From Streptomyces sp. MBT53 (lineage in GTDB: Bacteria > Actinomycetota > Actinomycetes > Streptomycetales > Streptomycetaceae): a DNA stretch of 32,380 nt. This document shows, piece by piece, positions 31,322 to 32,380 of this stretch (positions within the stretch are counted from its first letter, which is position 1; every line of letters begins with the position of its first letter). The position numbers and the translations under genes are program-made. The stretch covers positions 1-32,380 of the forward strand of contig NZ_JAEQAZ010000101.1 of assembly GCF_016654115.1 (NCBI RefSeq), written 5' to 3'. The notes beneath the pieces are model-generated. The model made no database searches and was not told the origin of the DNA. It was given only the letters and a program-made list of their open reading frames with translations.

Positions 31322-32245
31322 ATGGCCGACACCGTCTCCGGCGGCACCCTCACCCCCGCCGAAGGGCTCACCCTCACCCGCATGGGATACGGCGCCATGC
31401 AACTGGCCGGCCCCCACGTCTTCGGCCCGCCGAAGGACCGCACCGAAGCGGTGGCCGTCCTCCGCGAGGCCGTCGAGCGGGGCATCACCCACATCGACAC
31501 CAGCGACTTCTACGGCCCAGTCGTCGTCAACGAGATCATCAAGGAAGCCCTCCACCCCTACCCCGACGACCTGCACATCGTGACCAAGGTCGGCGCCCGG
31601 CGCGGCCCCGACGGCAGCTGGATCATGTCCCGCCACCCTGAAGACCTCAAGGCGCAGGTCTACGACAACCTCCGCAACCTCGGGCTCGACGCGCTCGACG
31701 TGGTCAACCTCCGGCTCGGCGCCCAGGACAGCGCCGACGAGGAGTCGATCGGCGAGAAGTTCGGCGCCCTGGCCGAGCTGCGGAAGGCGGGGCTGATCCG
31801 GCACCTCGGGCTCAGCACGGTCTCCGCCGCCCAACTGGCCGAGGCGCAGGCCATCGCCCCGGTCGTCACCGTGCAGAACCTCTACAACCTGGCCAACCGG
31901 CAGGACGACGCCCTCGTCGAGCGGTGCGCCGCGGAGAACATCGCGTTCGCTGCGTACTTCCCGCTCGGCGGCTTCACCCCGCTGCAGTCGAAGACCCTCG
32001 CCGAGGTCGCGGCCCGGCTGGACGCCTCGCCCCAACAGGTCGCCCTGGCCTGGCTGTTGCAGCGCTCGGCCACCACCGTCCTGATCCCGGGCACCTCGTC
32101 CCGCGCCCATCTGCGCGAGAACATCGCCGCCGCGGACCTGGTGCTGCCCGCCGACGCGATCGCCGAACTCGACACCATCGGCGGCGAGGGCCTGTCCGGC
32201 GGACCAGGTCGGAGAAAAGTAGCGGCACCTTATAAGCACGGGTGA
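31322..32245 (+). CDS. Aldo/keto reductase
   Basis: The protein has 307 residues. The ATG at 31322 has a weak AAGG site; the frame open further upstream is antisense to the regulator. The (beta/alpha)8 fold shows LTRMGYGAMQLAGP at the N-terminus, the catalytic Asp and Tyr in HIDTSDFYGP (about 60-68), the Lys in IVTKVGAR (about 88-95), and an Asn at the usual His position (DVVNLRLG), as in many bacterial members. NADPH-binding is suggested by LIPGTSSRAHLRENI. The C-terminus (EGLSGGPGRRKVAAPYKHG) is unlike the family and may be an altered tail. The reductase probably detoxifies carbonyls; the substrate is unknown. Its divergent MmyB-type regulator is the likely controller. Confidence 0.92.
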   Translation: MADTVSGGTLTPAEGLTLTRMGYGAMQLAGPHVFGPPKDRTEAVAVLREAVERGITHIDTSDFYGPVVVNEIIKEALHPYPDDLHIVTKVGARRGPDGSWIMSRHPEDLKAQVYDNLRNLGLDALDVVNLRLGAQDSADEESIGEKFGALAELRKAGLIRHLGLSTVSAAQLAEAQAIAPVVTVQNLYNLANRQDDALVERCAAENIAFAAYFPLGGFTPLQSKTLAEVAARLDASPQQVALAWLLQRSATTVLIPGTSSRAHLRENIAAADLVLPADAIAELDTIGGEGLSGGPGRRKVAAPYKHG

Positions 32246-32380
32246 GCGGGGTCTGGCGCGTGCAGCTGCAAGGCGGAGGAGGGAGTCGACGCGGAGCGTC
32301 GGCGAGTGACGACAACGCCGCAGATGTGCGTGCCAGACCCCGCGTCTCCGGCAGGATCTGCCGGAGACGCGGGGTCTGGC
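32246..32380. repeat. Terminal hairpin block downstream of the reductase gene
   Basis: GCGGGGTCTGGC at 32246-32257 is repeated inverted as GCCAGACCCCGC at 32332-32343 and direct again at 32369-32380. Between the first two copies lies a smaller stem, CGACGC/GCGTCG, at about 32288-32302. The last 49 bases (32332-32380) are a perfect palindrome with 23-base arms around GAT. The inner part (CTCCGGCAG/CTGCCGGAG) is a normal Streptomyces-type terminator; the exact mirror to the last base of the window is either a real long terminator or a second fold-back at the contig edge. The 32251-32340 stretch resembles an intergenic repeat I have seen in Streptomyces. Confidence 0.75.

Noticed and set aside
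1..32380. tRNA, rRNA and CRISPR arrays
   Set aside because: I found no cloverleaf-like sequence, no rRNA segments and no regularly spaced repeats with spacers.

Overview
The window is high-GC actinobacterial DNA and almost certainly Streptomyces. The signs are strong G/C bias at third codon positions, frequent GTG starts with GGAGG-type ribosome binding sites, an exact CebR operator, and families typical of the genus (SpoIIE/HATPase phosphatases, an ECF41 sigma factor, a secreted GH9 cellulase). It looks like a whole contig or a contig piece, because both ends finish in inverted repeats that resemble assembly fold-backs.

Layout. 1-2454 (minus): a universal stress protein gene that breaks into a 107-bp inverted repeat at the left edge, an ArsB/SLC13-type permease, and a DUF4232-like lipoprotein. 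2579-6929: a signalling module with a membrane Ser/Thr kinase (minus) divergent from an ECF sigma factor (plus), which converges on a PAS-PAS-GAF-PP2C-HATPase regulator (minus). 7186-12688 (plus): a Tat-exported GH2 glycosidase and a secreted GH9 cellulase behind a perfect CebR box, followed by a small unknown gene. 13159-16353: an ECF41 sigma factor translationally coupled to an orphan cytochrome b (minus), divergent from a hemerythrin-like protein (plus). 16422-17623 (minus): a 2OG-Fe(II) oxygenase and an O6-alkylguanine-DNA alkyltransferase.

The main discovery is at 17761-30310. A ribbon-helix-helix-type antitoxin gene is followed by a Fic/Doc-like toxin gene that is cut in two. The first 32 codons lie at 18010-18105 and the last 92 codons plus stop at 30032-30310. 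Between them sits an 11,920-bp element (18111-30030). It is flanked by the same hexamer GGCGGC and ends in imperfect terminal inverted repeats (TTCCCT-8 nt-AGCGTGT). Deleting the element plus one hexamer restores a perfect 124-codon toxin frame. The left end carries three overlapping tyrosine recombinases and a TnpC-like coiled-coil protein, so this is a RIT/Tn554-type element.

Its cargo is a tightly overlapped three-gene operon (minus): a Trypco1-domain protein, a trypsin-like serine protease with an intact H-D-S triad, and a TPR-like protein fused to a HAD domain whose nucleophile Asp is Gly. Two 13-bp direct repeats 20 bp apart lie upstream. Opposite it is an unknown protein with a hydrophobic C-terminal segment and a hairpin-rich leader. 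I infer that this is a protease-centred conflict (defence) system of the trypsin/Trypco class carried as cargo. The element also holds decayed passengers: a frameshifted small gene and a broken aminoglycoside-phosphotransferase-like gene.

After the element come an XRE/MmyB-type regulator (minus), a divergent aldo/keto reductase (plus), and a terminal block of hairpins.
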